Positions 34,548 to 44,986 of a stretch of DNA of 64,000 nt are shown piece after piece (position 1 is the first letter of the stretch; each line of letters opens with the position of its first letter). The stretch covers positions 2,542,001-2,606,000 of the forward strand of contig NZ_QUOV01000001.1 of the NCBI RefSeq assembly GCF_003390395.1, in the 5' to 3' direction. The notes beneath the pieces were generated by a model. The model was not told where the DNA came from. It saw only the letters and a program-made list of their open reading frames with translations, and did not search any database. Source of the stretch: Thalassotalea euphylliae. Its GTDB lineage: Bacteria > Pseudomonadota > Gammaproteobacteria > Enterobacterales > Alteromonadaceae. The position numbers and the translations under genes were made by a program.

Positions 34548-34657
34548 AATACATAAAATTGCGGATATTATATAGAAAAGCGCGCTAATGTCACCCGATG
34601 GAACCAGCTTGATTTCGCTAATTTTTAGATATCGGGTAATTACCCTAAAAGCAGTGC

Positions 34658-37504
34658 TTACAGATAACTATAATTGTTCTTGCCTGATGATTTAACGCGA
34701 TACATTAAGTTATCCGCCATTTTAAATAAATCGGCTGCGCTGTCTGAATCATCGGGGAATACTGAAATACCAATACTGGCCCCTAACGTCGCTTTAATTT
34801 GATTGCCAATAAATGGTTTAGCAATCAAGTTAATAATTTTTTCAGCGATAAATGCAGCTTCTTCTTTATTGTTTAAACTGGTTAGCAACACCACGAATTC
34901 ATCACCACCAAAACGACAAACGGTATCAGATTTTCGAACACAGCTGGTTAATCGCTCTGCCACTTGTTGCAGCACAACATCGCCAAAGTCATGGCCGTAT
35001 TTGTCATTAACGGCTTTAAAACCATCAAGATCAACAAACATTACCGCAAGTTTCAACCCTTGGCGCTGATGCAGTGCAATTGCCGACTCCATTTGCGTTT
35101 TAATCAGTGTTCGATTGGCTAGTCCTGTCAATTCATCATGTGTGGCCATGTGTTTCATTTGCATTTCGAGTGCCTTACGGCGCCCCACTTCTTTATGCAG
35201 TCTGCGGTTCCAAAGCACAACAAACAGGATAATTGCGAAAATCACAAAACCGACTTGGGTAGCGATCCGAGTTACTAATCGTTTATCCCAACCCGAGTGA
35301 ATATTGATATCAAACCAACGGTTAAAAATTTCTTGCCGCTTTTTGTCATCAATCGTCGACAAACCTTGGTTTAAAATACTTTGCAGTACATGGTTACCTT
35401 TGTGAATACCGATGCGGCTATCTTGCGATGGAAATTCCGGTACTACAGCAACTTCTAAAGGAACTATGCTCTCTTGTTTCGCGAGCTTAGATGCAACAGG
35501 CAAACCTTCAACAAAGCCATCAACAAAACCTTGTTGCACCGCTAACACCCCTTCTGTGGTTGAATTGACCAAAACTACATCTATCTCAGGGTAATTCGCT
35601 TTCACCCAGTTAGTTAATTGGTAACCTTTGACAATAGCGAGTGTTTTACCGTTTAAATCAGTCAAACTATTTATTCGCCCAAGAATACGGCGGTAAATGA
35701 TACTCCACGGCATTTGCCAATAGCTGTCGGTAAAGTCGAAGTCAGGGGCGCGGCTATTATCGCTCGACACACCCAGAATTAAATCAATCTCATTATCACG
35801 AAATCCAGCAACTAGCGCCGCCCAATTATCATAGGCTAAAAATTCAAGTTCAAAGCCAGCACTTTGCGTTACAGATTCAATAACATCGCGATTAATACCC
35901 AGTGGTTGACCGTTTTCACCAATAAACTCTAATGGTTCCCAGTCTTTGGTGATGCCTACTTTCAACACAGGATTTTCTTGCACCCAATGCTGTTGTTGCG
36001 CCGTGAGTGGAATTTTCGGTTCAAGTAACGAAAAATGAGAATTGGCATGCTCTTTTAACCAAATAGATTCAAGCATGTGCAGATCTTTGCGCGGAATGCT
36101 AGCAAATCCTTGCTCAATATCACGCATTAATTGAGTATCACCTTTGGCAACTACCGCAAAAATATCGATAGGAAAAGCTGGCTGATCAAGTAAGTAGAAC
36201 AGCCCCTGCAAATTGGCATTAACCAGTTTGACTTGCATGGTTTCTACTTCAGAAATGGCAGCATCAATTTCGCCACGCTCAGCGGCGGCAATCATCTCCG
36301 CTAATTCTGAAAACATTCGGTAGTTAATCTCAGGGTACTGCTTAGTTACGCTGTCAACATAAGGCGCTGCTTTAAAAACACCAACAACTTTACCGTTAAG
36401 CTGTTCAAGCGAGGTAATATTAGGCAATCGATTTGAGACAAAAACTTGTGAACTAAGTGAATATACCTTAGCTGACTTTTGCAAGCCGCTGTTCTCGTCA
36501 AAGACACTGGTATAAGCAATATGTGCATCAAGGCTACCACGCACTAGCTGGGTGAAAGAGCGATTTAACGAATCGCCAACGAAGTTGACCTGATGACCTG
36601 TGTGTTTGGCCCAAAGTCGCCACATATCGATAAACAAGCCTTGTGGCTGGCCAGACGCTGAATACCCCATATAGGGCGGCAAATTACCTGCAAATCCAAG
36701 GTTTAGCACATCGCCTTCTGGCGCCATATTCAAAAACTTTTTCTCGATATCAACACGCTCCGCTAAGGTTATTTTTGCTAAACCTTGGTTGATATAATTA
36801 AGTAATTCAACATTATCGTTTGCGACTGCTGCACTATAGTCTCCGGTAAAATAATTTAAGCGCTTATATTTGGGGAAGATCGCGCCTAACTCTTTAATTC
36901 GTGGGTAACTATTGTCTAACTCTCCTTGCTCAACAAACGCGAGTAGCTCTCCGTTAAGTACCGCGTCATAAAGCTCTGGGCGAGACTGAAAAAGCTGAAC
37001 ACTGATATTATTGTTGGCGGTAAGGATTTCAAGGTTAACTAGCCCGTTAACCGCGCCAACTTTGTATGGCGCAATTTGACTGAGCGTAATCGCATCCTGC
37101 ACTTTGCTATCTATATAAACGAAGCTATCGTGAGGATACAAGCCGTTAGACATCAATAACTGATGTTTACGTGTATCACTGGGTAATAACCCAGCATGAA
37201 AGTCCACTTGCTGGTTAGCAACAGCTGCAAGTCCCTCAGCCCATGAGTACCCATGAAATGAAATATCTACACCTTGCTTTTCAGCCCATAGACGCCAAAA
37301 ATCAATGAAAATACCTGAAGGTTGCCCTGTAGAATTGAGATATTGATAAGGATAATTCTGCTGATAAATCGCTATTTTAAAGCTTTGTTGACTAACGCTT
37401 TCAGTAGGTGACTCTGTTTGATTATTTGCTAAAACATGCCCAGAAAATATAGTGATAAGCCAAAGCACTCCTGCGATGAATGTGCTTACCTTTTTGAAAT
37501 CCAT
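34658..37504 (-). CDS. Diguanylate cyclase with three periplasmic solute-binding domains
   Basis: 948 aa. Signal peptide (1-27), then three consecutive bacterial solute-binding family 3 domains (about 42-260, 268-490 and 515-735). Each starts with the FKIAIYQQNYPYQYL / LNLGFAGNLPPYMGY / LKVGITKDWEPLEFI pattern of amino-acid-type binding folds. One membrane helix (about 750-770) leads to a cytoplasmic GGDEF domain (about 785-948) with intact RFGGDEFVVLL at about 865 and the inhibitory RxxD site (RKSD) five residues earlier. It probably makes c-di-GMP in response to periplasmic ligands. Transcribed alone on the minus strand. Confidence 0.93.
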   Translation of the reverse strand: MDFKKVSTFIAGVLWLITIFSGHVLANNQTESPTESVSQQSFKIAIYQQNYPYQYLNSTGQPSGIFIDFWRLWAEKQGVDISFHGYSWAEGLAAVANQQVDFHAGLLPSDTRKHQLLMSNGLYPHDSFVYIDSKVQDAITLSQIAPYKVGAVNGLVNLEILTANNNISVQLFQSRPELYDAVLNGELLAFVEQGELDNSYPRIKELGAIFPKYKRLNYFTGDYSAAVANDNVELLNYINQGLAKITLAERVDIEKKFLNMAPEGDVLNLGFAGNLPPYMGYSASGQPQGLFIDMWRLWAKHTGHQVNFVGDSLNRSFTQLVRGSLDAHIAYTSVFDENSGLQKSAKVYSLSSQVFVSNRLPNITSLEQLNGKVVGVFKAAPYVDSVTKQYPEINYRMFSELAEMIAAAERGEIDAAISEVETMQVKLVNANLQGLFYLLDQPAFPIDIFAVVAKGDTQLMRDIEQGFASIPRKDLHMLESIWLKEHANSHFSLLEPKIPLTAQQQHWVQENPVLKVGITKDWEPLEFIGENGQPLGINRDVIESVTQSAGFELEFLAYDNWAALVAGFRDNEIDLILGVSSDNSRAPDFDFTDSYWQMPWSIIYRRILGRINSLTDLNGKTLAIVKGYQLTNWVKANYPEIDVVLVNSTTEGVLAVQQGFVDGFVEGLPVASKLAKQESIVPLEVAVVPEFPSQDSRIGIHKGNHVLQSILNQGLSTIDDKKRQEIFNRWFDINIHSGWDKRLVTRIATQVGFVIFAIILFVVLWNRRLHKEVGRRKALEMQMKHMATHDELTGLANRTLIKTQMESAIALHQRQGLKLAVMFVDLDGFKAVNDKYGHDFGDVVLQQVAERLTSCVRKSDTVCRFGGDEFVVLLTSLNNKEEAAFIAEKIINLIAKPFIGNQIKATLGASIGISVFPDDSDSAADLFKMADNLMYRVKSSGKNNYSYL

Positions 37505-37603
37505 TAATTACCAACCCTAAAACTACATCACATCAACCATGCAATATTATCTTATCAAGATCAATCCATTCGGGTAAAATAGCCGCCATTTTCCAGATAA
37601 TGA

Positions 37604-38353
<750 letters not shown>

Positions 38354-38371
38354 TAAAAGGTGAAAAAATAA

Positions 38372-39337
38372 ATGAGCCAATACAACTCTTTCTACCAAGC
38401 GATCGCCGGTAATCGATTAAGCCATTGGTTAGATACCTTACCTGCTCAACTGACAGACTGGCAAAAAAATCATTTGCACGGTGAATATGCCCAATGGCAA
38501 AAAGTTATTGAACAACTGCCCGTTACGGAAACTGACCACCTTGATATTAAAAACAGTGTCACAGTTGGTTTGGCAGAAGAAATTGAACCAGGCCAACTTA
38601 AACGCCTAGAACATATGCTGAAAAAGCTAAAACCTTGGCGTAAAGGGCCCTATCATATTCATGGCCTACACATTGATACTGAATGGCGCTCGGATTTCAA
38701 ATGGGATCGCCTAGCACCCCATATTAGCGACCTGAGTAACCGTTATGTACTCGATATTGGCTGTGGTAGTGGTTATCACTTATGGCGAATGCGCGGCGCT
38801 GGCGCGAAATTTGTTGTTGGCGTTGATCCAACCCAGCTATTCGTCACCCAATTCAATGCTATTCAACACTTTATCAAAGATAACGGTGTTCACCTGCTGC
38901 CATTAGGCGTTGAGCAACTACCAGAACTAAATGCCTTTGATACAGTTTTTGCCATGGGTGTGCTTTATCATCGCCGCTCACCTATCGATTTTATTTATCA
39001 ACTTAAATCGCAGCTAGTTAAAGGTGGCGAGCTAGTGCTCGAAACCTTGATTGTTGATGGTGATGAAAATACTGTATTAGTGCCCGGCGAGCGTTACGCC
39101 AAAATGCGCAATGTATGGTTCTTACCCAGTGGCGAAGCCATGTGTGCTTGGCTTGAACGTTGTGGCTTTAGCAATGTTCGCATGGTTAATACCGATGTTA
39201 CCGACCTTGCCGAGCAGCGCAAAACAGATTGGATTGATACTGAGTCATTAAAAGATTTTCTCGACCCGAACGACCCAAGCAAGACGATTGAAGGCTACCC
39301 TGCCCCTAAACGCGCGATATTTATCGCCAATAAATAG
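38372..39337 (+). CDS. cmoB: tRNA U34 carboxymethyltransferase CmoB
   Basis: 321 aa. N-terminal helical region, then a methyltransferase core with [15 protein letters not shown] (about 125-140) and the CmoB signature [20 protein letters not shown]. It transfers the carboxymethyl group from carboxy-SAM to 5-hydroxyuridine at tRNA position 34. Second gene of the cmoAB operon. Confidence 0.97.
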   Translation: MSQYNSFYQAIAGNRLSHWLDTLPAQLTDWQKNHLHGEYAQWQKVIEQLPVTETDHLDIKNSVTVGLAEEIEPGQLKRLEHMLKKLKPWRKGPYHIHGLHIDTEWRSDFKWDRLAPHISDLSNRYVLDIGCGSGYHLWRMRGAGAKFVVGVDPTQLFVTQFNAIQHFIKDNGVHLLPLGVEQLPELNAFDTVFAMGVLYHRRSPIDFIYQLKSQLVKGGELVLETLIVDGDENTVLVPGERYAKMRNVWFLPSGEAMCAWLERCGFSNVRMVNTDVTDLAEQRKTDWIDTESLKDFLDPNDPSKTIEGYPAPKRAIFIANK

Positions 39338-39366
39338 TTTATTGCTGAAAAGCCATCGACTAAGCC

Positions 39367-39420
39367 CAAACAGTACAAATACTTTGTCCACTTTATCGGC
39401 AATAGTATTTGCACTGTTTG
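39367..39420. repeat. Long inverted repeat between cmoB and dgt
   Basis: CAAACAGT-A-CAAATACT (39367-39383) is complementary to AGTATTTG-C-ACTGTTTG (39404-39420): a 17-bp stem with one mismatch and a 20-base loop. There is no T-run, so it is not a standard terminator. It lies 30 bases after the cmoB stop and could be a REP-like element, a processing stem or a factor-independent 3'-end stabiliser. Confidence 0.75.
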
Positions 39421-39608
39421 CGTTGCTACCAAGGTTTGGCAGTTTCAACTTCAGTTCAACTGTCTATTCTCTTTTTCACCGTTTCTATATTTTACCGTTG
39501 CTATAACTGTTCAATCTGCTTTAAGCCTTTCTGTGTATTGCATTTTACTGTCAAAATAAGTCAAGCTAGCAAAATATTAACTTCGATTTCGACAGGAAAA
39601 GGAAGGCT

Positions 39609-40952
39609 ATGAACTCAGATTGGTTAGCACGTCGCTCAACAAGCACTAAAAAACGCCAGCAAGATCACCGTAGTCCATTTCAAAGAGACAGAGCCAGAAT
39701 TCTGCACTCTGCTGCGTTTCGCCGTCTGCAATCTAAAACACAAGTGATCAGCTCTGGGCAAAGCGATTTTTACCGCACCCGACTAACCCACTCACTTGAA
39801 GCCGCGCAAATTGGCTCCGGCATTACTGCACAGCTTAGGTCGAAATATCCCGATTTAGCAGCGCAATTATTTCCCGACGATGACACCTTAATTGAAGCAC
39901 TTTGTTTGGCACATGATATTGGCCACCCGCCATTTGGTCACGGTGGTGAAGTGGCACTGCATTATATGATGCGCAAGCACGGTGGCTTTGAAGGCAATGG
40001 GCAAACATTGCGTATTGTGGCGCGCCTAGAGCCATTTAGCGAGTGTCACGGTATGAATTTATCGCGTCGCACACTACTGGGTTTAATCAAGTATCCGCAA
40101 CTCATCGACAACTTGGTGCACAAAGTTCCCAATCAAGCACCTGTTAGTTATCGTCAGTTGCAAGCGCGTCATTGGCACCCGCCTAAAGGGTTATATCAAG
40201 ATGACAGTGACATTATTGACTGGATACTCGCGCCACTTTCATCCAATGATAGAGACTTATTCCAAACCATAGTGACACGTGACAACATGCATAGCAGAAC
40301 CTGCTATAAATCGTTGGACTGTTCAATTATGGAACTCGCTGACGATATTGCCTATGGAATTCATGATCTAGAAGATGCCATCGTAACTGGGGTTGTTAAC
40401 CGCAACGATTTTGACGAACACGTAATTAAACCTTTGCTCGATATTGGCGAAGGCTGGCTGACCAACTATTGCGATGGGCTAACCGATAAACTCTTTTCTG
40501 AGCATCATTATTTGCAAAAGGACGCTATCGGGGGGCTCGTCAACTACTTAATCACGGCTATCGAGTTACTTCCAGTCAACACAAATGCGCAAGAGTTTGC
40601 TGAGCCGCTGTTAAGATACAATGCTAAATTGCCAGCAGAGCAGGCAAATGTGCTCGATATTTTTAAAAACTTCGTTTTAACTTTTGTTGTTAGGCTGCCA
40701 GCTATTCAACGTATCGAATATCGAGGTCAGCAAGTGGTGATGGAGTTATTCGAAGCACTTTCGTCTGACCCAGAGCGTTTACTGCCAACAAGCACAGCTA
40801 AGCGTTGGCGAGCCGCGAGCGACAATGATGAAAATGCCTATCGCGTTATCGCTGATTATGTTGCCGGCATGACTGACGGTTACGCAACGCGCCTGTATCA
40901 AACGTTATTTTTACCGATTAGCACAGGTGATAATTACGACGCGCACAGCTAA
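39609..40952 (+). CDS. dgt: dGTP triphosphohydrolase-like HD-domain protein
   Basis: 447 aa, HD superfamily. The metal-binding HD motif appears as RLTHSLEAAQIG and CLAHDIGHPPFGHGGE, with a later ELADDIAYGIHDLEDA. The N-terminal RDRARILHSAAFRRLQSKTQV is typical of the dGTPase family. It hydrolyses dNTPs to nucleosides and triphosphate; some members limit phage replication by dNTP depletion. It is preceded by 271 bases with a long inverted repeat, and AGGAAAAGGAAGG lies before the ATG. Confidence 0.93.
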   Translation: MNSDWLARRSTSTKKRQQDHRSPFQRDRARILHSAAFRRLQSKTQVISSGQSDFYRTRLTHSLEAAQIGSGITAQLRSKYPDLAAQLFPDDDTLIEALCLAHDIGHPPFGHGGEVALHYMMRKHGGFEGNGQTLRIVARLEPFSECHGMNLSRRTLLGLIKYPQLIDNLVHKVPNQAPVSYRQLQARHWHPPKGLYQDDSDIIDWILAPLSSNDRDLFQTIVTRDNMHSRTCYKSLDCSIMELADDIAYGIHDLEDAIVTGVVNRNDFDEHVIKPLLDIGEGWLTNYCDGLTDKLFSEHHYLQKDAIGGLVNYLITAIELLPVNTNAQEFAEPLLRYNAKLPAEQANVLDIFKNFVLTFVVRLPAIQRIEYRGQQVVMELFEALSSDPERLLPTSTAKRWRAASDNDENAYRVIADYVAGMTDGYATRLYQTLFLPISTGDNYDAHS

Positions 40953-40985
40953 GACAGCTTAACAAGAATAGGTTAGCGTGCAGAG

Positions 40986-41243
40986 TTAGCTACAAATACA
41001 AGAACCTTCACCGCGTACGCTAATTTGCACCTTATCACCTATCTGCTGCGGGTCTTGAACCTCTATTGCCTCAAATTGAGCTGCTGATAGGTGAAAAGTG
41101 CAATTACCTTGTTGACATTGCTTGGTCGAACAAAGCTGCTGACCGTTACTCATAAAATGATTTAACGCTTTTCGATAGGCTTTCCACTTTCCGGAAGCCC
41201 GACCCGTTCCGTTACTTTGAACTGTTCCGCCGCACGCTGCCAT
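40986..41243 (-). CDS. Small cysteine-rich protein, unknown
   Basis: 85 aa with seven cysteines (MAACGG, LCSTKQCQQGNCTF, GSCICS) and basic central residues. No signal peptide. The C-terminal CIC and the central C-x4-C-x4-C spacing could bind a metal or an iron-sulphur cluster. I do not recognise a family. It is convergent with dgt and upstream of nothing obvious. Coding is supported by a clean frame with sensible composition, but moderate doubt remains. Confidence 0.55.
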   Translation of the reverse strand: MAACGGTVQSNGTGRASGKWKAYRKALNHFMSNGQQLCSTKQCQQGNCTFHLSAAQFEAIEVQDPQQIGDKVQISVRGEGSCICS

Positions 41244-41408
41244 AACTATTCTCGCTTAGTCTATTTCCCTCTATAGGTATAGCAGGTAAACATCAAATCT
41301 CAACGCATCGAATTTAACTGCGACTCTACGCATCAGGCTTGGTGACAACAGTTACGCACAACTCAATTACTATTGATATTCAACATAAGGTGTTGAGTAT
41401 TTGGCAAT

Positions 41409-41439
41409 AAAAAATGGCCTAATGTTTTCACATTAGGCC
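41409..41439 (-). terminator. Terminator after the TonB-dependent receptor
   Basis: GGCCTAATG-6-CATTAGGCC; on the minus strand it is followed by ATTTTTTATT, about 40 bases past the stop. Confidence 0.9.
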
Positions 41440-41480
41440 GTTTTGAGTCACATTTTTCGTTACTTAACGTTTTTCGTTGA

Positions 41481-44312
41481 CTAGAACTCTTTTGAGTAGC
41501 TCAAGTTGAAGTAACGACCTCGGTTCGAGTGTAAGGCACCAAAGTAACCGTGGGCAAGCTCATCCGCTAGCGGTGGCTCTTGGTCTGAAATGTTACGAAC
41601 GGTGAAGCGTATTTTACTGCCATCTAATAAGCTGTCACTGCCCTCAATACGGTAGTCAACATACACGTTGGTTGTGGTCATGCTATCAACTGGTAATTCA
41701 ATCACTTCGCCATCGACAGTCGCTGTCGTTGAGGTATCAATCACAGAGCCTACATAGTTAGAGTTAATACCTGCACCCCATTGCTCATAGCGCCAGTTAA
41801 TTGAAGCTCGACCACGCCATTCTGGGCGACCATTTTGTTTAAGCAAGTCACCAGCGCCTTGAATAATAATCGGTTGCGGGAACCCACCAGCTTCATTAAA
41901 GGCAATTAACTCGCTATCAATATCACTTGGTTCTTGGTCAAACTTCTTCAAGTGTGCAGCGTTAACGGTAAACTCAAAGTCACCAAAGTCCGTTTCAAAG
42001 TCGTAAATCACACTGAAATCAATACCTGATATTTCACGCTTACCTAAGTTCAAATATTCATTATTAATACGAATTACGTCACCACTTACCGGATCACGCT
42101 CTACCGCTGAGTTGGTTGAGCCTTGCGAGCGTCGCACGAAATCTAACGCTAGGTGAGAAGCTCCAGGTAAAATACCCACTAAGTCTTCTTGCTCTATTTT
42201 CCACCAGTCCGCCGTAATGGTTAAGCTTTCAGTTGGCTCAAGCACGATACCGAATGATGTGTTTTCGTCATCTTCCGGCTCTAGGTCTGTTGTACCACTA
42301 CGTACATCGACAACTGAGTAACTTCTGTCTTGAACTGGGTCATAAATTGTATTGGCTCTTGGTACACCTTCAGCCGTTACTTGCGGTAGACCTGGCGCTC
42401 TAAAGCCTTCAGCATATGATGCACGTAAGCTAATCCAATCTGCTGGTACCCAAAATAACGCCACTTTAGGTTTTAGGCCGCTGCCACCAACATCAGAAAA
42501 GTCCTCGTATCGTGCAGCTAACTGCATTTCTAGGTATTGAGAGTCACTATCAATTAGCGGTGCAATAAATTCAACAAAAGCTGATGCGACATTGCGGCTA
42601 CCTTTAGAGTCCGGTGTTGGGCTACTACCTAAAACGCTACTCGCGTCTTGACGTGTTGCACCTGTAACTAGGTTAGTAAACGGGCTGCTACCATCAAGTA
42701 GTGGATCGCGGTCGTCTTCAAAGCCTTCATGTCTAAACTCTAACCCAAGTGCCACACCCACATCACCTGTCGGCAGGCTGAAAAGGGCTTCATTACTGGC
42801 TTTGAAATCGATTGAAGCAAGTTCAGTTTCAGAGTCACGACGCACTGTGGTAATAAATGAATCGATAACACTTTGTGGATTAAGCGTCGAATCACCTTCA
42901 TTAGGGTTGTTAACGTCACCACCAGTAAAGATGTTATAGGCAGTAGAAGGGTCAGTACTGTTCACCGCTTCTTGGAACAAAATAGCATTTACGCGATTGG
43001 CTTTATCATTAGTTTCCGCCGCTGTATAGAAAGCTGCTGTTTCCCAATACCAATCACCCCACTCACCTTTCAAGCCAAGTAATGCGCGATAGCTTGTATC
43101 ATCAACTTCGATATTACGAGGACCAGCATCTAGTGGACGATAGCTGCGCACTAGCACTTCTTCGCCAAACGGGTTAAATGCCGCATCTGCTGCTACCGTA
43201 AAACGCTGAGAGGTTAAGTTTGGTGTTTGTTCACGAGTTCGCTCGGCATTGGCTTCGTAATAAATAGCCTCAGCAAATAACTCCATATCATTGCCCAAAT
43301 CATGAGTGATATAGGTGTAGAAATTAAAACGATCAACATCTGACACTAACGAACGAGTTGTACCGCGGTCAAAACGCAAATCACGAGGGAAACTGCCACT
43401 ATCGGCACAAACACCACCTGCTAAGTCAACCACACAGTCGCCAGGTGCCATATCCGCTGGCTGCAAGTGGAAACGACCAAGTGAATCTGACACAAAATCA
43501 CCCCATGGAGTTGCAGTGGTTCTATTGTCGAGTTGAGTATCACCAATAAACTCTTCAGGCAACGTTGGGAAGTTTCTGAGATCATGGCTACGTGAATATC
43601 TGCGCTCGCTTGCCATCATACCGTCACGGCTGTAGTAAGCGACAGAGGCTGTAACATGAGTTTTATCGCCAACATCAAAGCCTGTTAAGTAGCTAAATGT
43701 CAGTTCATCTAACGGTGTGCCTTCAGACTGGCCGTAAGAAAGGCTCAATTTATTGCCTTCATAATCATCTTGTAGTGCGTAGTTCACAACACCAGCAACG
43801 GCATCCGAACCATAAATCGCTGCCGCACCATCACGTAATATTTCTAGTGAACGAAGGCCTGAAACAGGCAAGGTATTCGAGTTAACTGTAGAAACAGGAA
43901 CAAAGTTCTCTGACTGTGTACCTGGGTGAGTAACCAAACGGCGGCCATTTAACAAGGTTAGCGTGTTACCTGTGCCAACACCGCGTAAGTTAATCGATGA
44001 AACATCACCACGCGCATCATTTACACCACCATTACCGGTTGAAGCACCAAAGTTCACTTCACCAATTTGTGGGATTGAACGCAATAGTTCATCACCCGTT
44101 ATAGCTGCGGTATTTTCAATGTCTTGCTCTGTCATCGCTGTGACGGGCAAAGCACCAATGTCAGAAGCTCGCTTAATATTCGAACCAACAATCGAGATAC
44201 GTTCAATCTCTTCTTCTTGAGGAGCTTCTTGTGCGTAACTTACCGTAGTTGCCATACCGTAACTGGCGATTGCCAACAATAAAGATTCTGAGACTTTCTT
44301 TAACTTAAACAT
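41481..44312 (-). CDS. TonB-dependent outer-membrane receptor
   Basis: 943 aa from the ATG at 44312. The frame opens with a GTG at 44327, but GGGAAAG lies properly before 44312. Signal peptide (about 1-27, VSYAQEA), a TonB-box-like segment (ERISIVGSNIKR), a plug domain (about 45-165: INLRGVGTGNTLTLLNGRRLV, LRDGAAAIYGSDAVAGVVNY), then a large beta-barrel ending in the C-terminal Phe (NLSYSKEF). This subtype (LNGRR, long barrel) is common in marine Alteromonadales for oligosaccharides, peptides or other large nutrients. No substrate genes adjoin it, and no convincing Fur box is seen upstream, so iron is not favoured. Confidence 0.93.
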   Translation of the reverse strand: MFKLKKVSESLLLAIASYGMATTVSYAQEAPQEEEIERISIVGSNIKRASDIGALPVTAMTEQDIENTAAITGDELLRSIPQIGEVNFGASTGNGGVNDARGDVSSINLRGVGTGNTLTLLNGRRLVTHPGTQSENFVPVSTVNSNTLPVSGLRSLEILRDGAAAIYGSDAVAGVVNYALQDDYEGNKLSLSYGQSEGTPLDELTFSYLTGFDVGDKTHVTASVAYYSRDGMMASERRYSRSHDLRNFPTLPEEFIGDTQLDNRTTATPWGDFVSDSLGRFHLQPADMAPGDCVVDLAGGVCADSGSFPRDLRFDRGTTRSLVSDVDRFNFYTYITHDLGNDMELFAEAIYYEANAERTREQTPNLTSQRFTVAADAAFNPFGEEVLVRSYRPLDAGPRNIEVDDTSYRALLGLKGEWGDWYWETAAFYTAAETNDKANRVNAILFQEAVNSTDPSTAYNIFTGGDVNNPNEGDSTLNPQSVIDSFITTVRRDSETELASIDFKASNEALFSLPTGDVGVALGLEFRHEGFEDDRDPLLDGSSPFTNLVTGATRQDASSVLGSSPTPDSKGSRNVASAFVEFIAPLIDSDSQYLEMQLAARYEDFSDVGGSGLKPKVALFWVPADWISLRASYAEGFRAPGLPQVTAEGVPRANTIYDPVQDRSYSVVDVRSGTTDLEPEDDENTSFGIVLEPTESLTITADWWKIEQEDLVGILPGASHLALDFVRRSQGSTNSAVERDPVSGDVIRINNEYLNLGKREISGIDFSVIYDFETDFGDFEFTVNAAHLKKFDQEPSDIDSELIAFNEAGGFPQPIIIQGAGDLLKQNGRPEWRGRASINWRYEQWGAGINSNYVGSVIDTSTTATVDGEVIELPVDSMTTTNVYVDYRIEGSDSLLDGSKIRFTVRNISDQEPPLADELAHGYFGALHSNRGRYFNLSYSKEF

Positions 44313-44561
44313 GTGATACTTTCCCACTATTTGTTCGCTCTAACAGAGTTCTTAGTTATTAATTTTCAACGCAGTGCAATAAGTAGATTGCTTTATTTTT
44401 ATTCGCTTATTTAAAATTAGATGACAAGCAACTTCTTTACTAATAAGAATAATTTATCAATCCATACCCTTAGGTTATACGGCTTCTTAATAATTTGAAT
44501 AAACCATGCTTACAAGTCATTAACAACGGTAACAAAAAGTATATACGGCAAAGCTAATCAA

Positions 44562-44945
44562 TCAACTTGAGCCTTGCTCATAAAGTGCACAAGCAGCACC
44601 TGCTGGATCTTTAATGACCACAAATCTGTCATTACCCATGGTTTTAATTTGCGTGCACAAAACGCCACCCAGTGCTTTTACATCAGCCGCAGCTTGTTCG
44701 ACATTTTTAACTAAAAAGTAAGGCAACCACATTGCGGGTAAGTCGGCGTTCGTACCTCGCGCATGACAAATACCAGCGACAGGCTCACCTATTTTTGTTG
44801 GCGCCATGGCGTAATCTTGATAACCATCCATATCAACGGATTGAGCATGCCAGCCAACAACTTGTTGATAGAAGTCTCGTGTTTGCTGAGCGTTTTCAAC
44901 CGTTAGATCAAGCCAAGCAATAGCGCCTAAGTTCTCATCACTCAC
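44562..44945 (-). CDS. VOC (glyoxalase/bleomycin-resistance) family protein
   Basis: 127 aa, one vicinal-oxygen-chelate module pair: IAWLDLTVENAQQTRDFYQQVVGW ... WLPYFLVKNVEQAAADVKALGG ... DRFVVIKDPAGAACALYE. Members act as dioxygenases, isomerases or binding proteins; the substrate is unknown. It starts near ACAAGGAG on the minus strand and follows the kinase gene on the other side. Confidence 0.85.
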   Translation of the reverse strand: MSDENLGAIAWLDLTVENAQQTRDFYQQVVGWHAQSVDMDGYQDYAMAPTKIGEPVAGICHARGTNADLPAMWLPYFLVKNVEQAAADVKALGGVLCTQIKTMGNDRFVVIKDPAGAACALYEQGSS

Positions 44946-44986
44946 TGTTGTACTCCTTGTTGCATTATTGAAGCTGCCAAAATCAG

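Noticed and set aside
44328..44561. Fur box upstream of the TonB-dependent receptor
   Set aside because: AATAAGAATAATTTATC matches one half-site only, so iron regulation is not supported.
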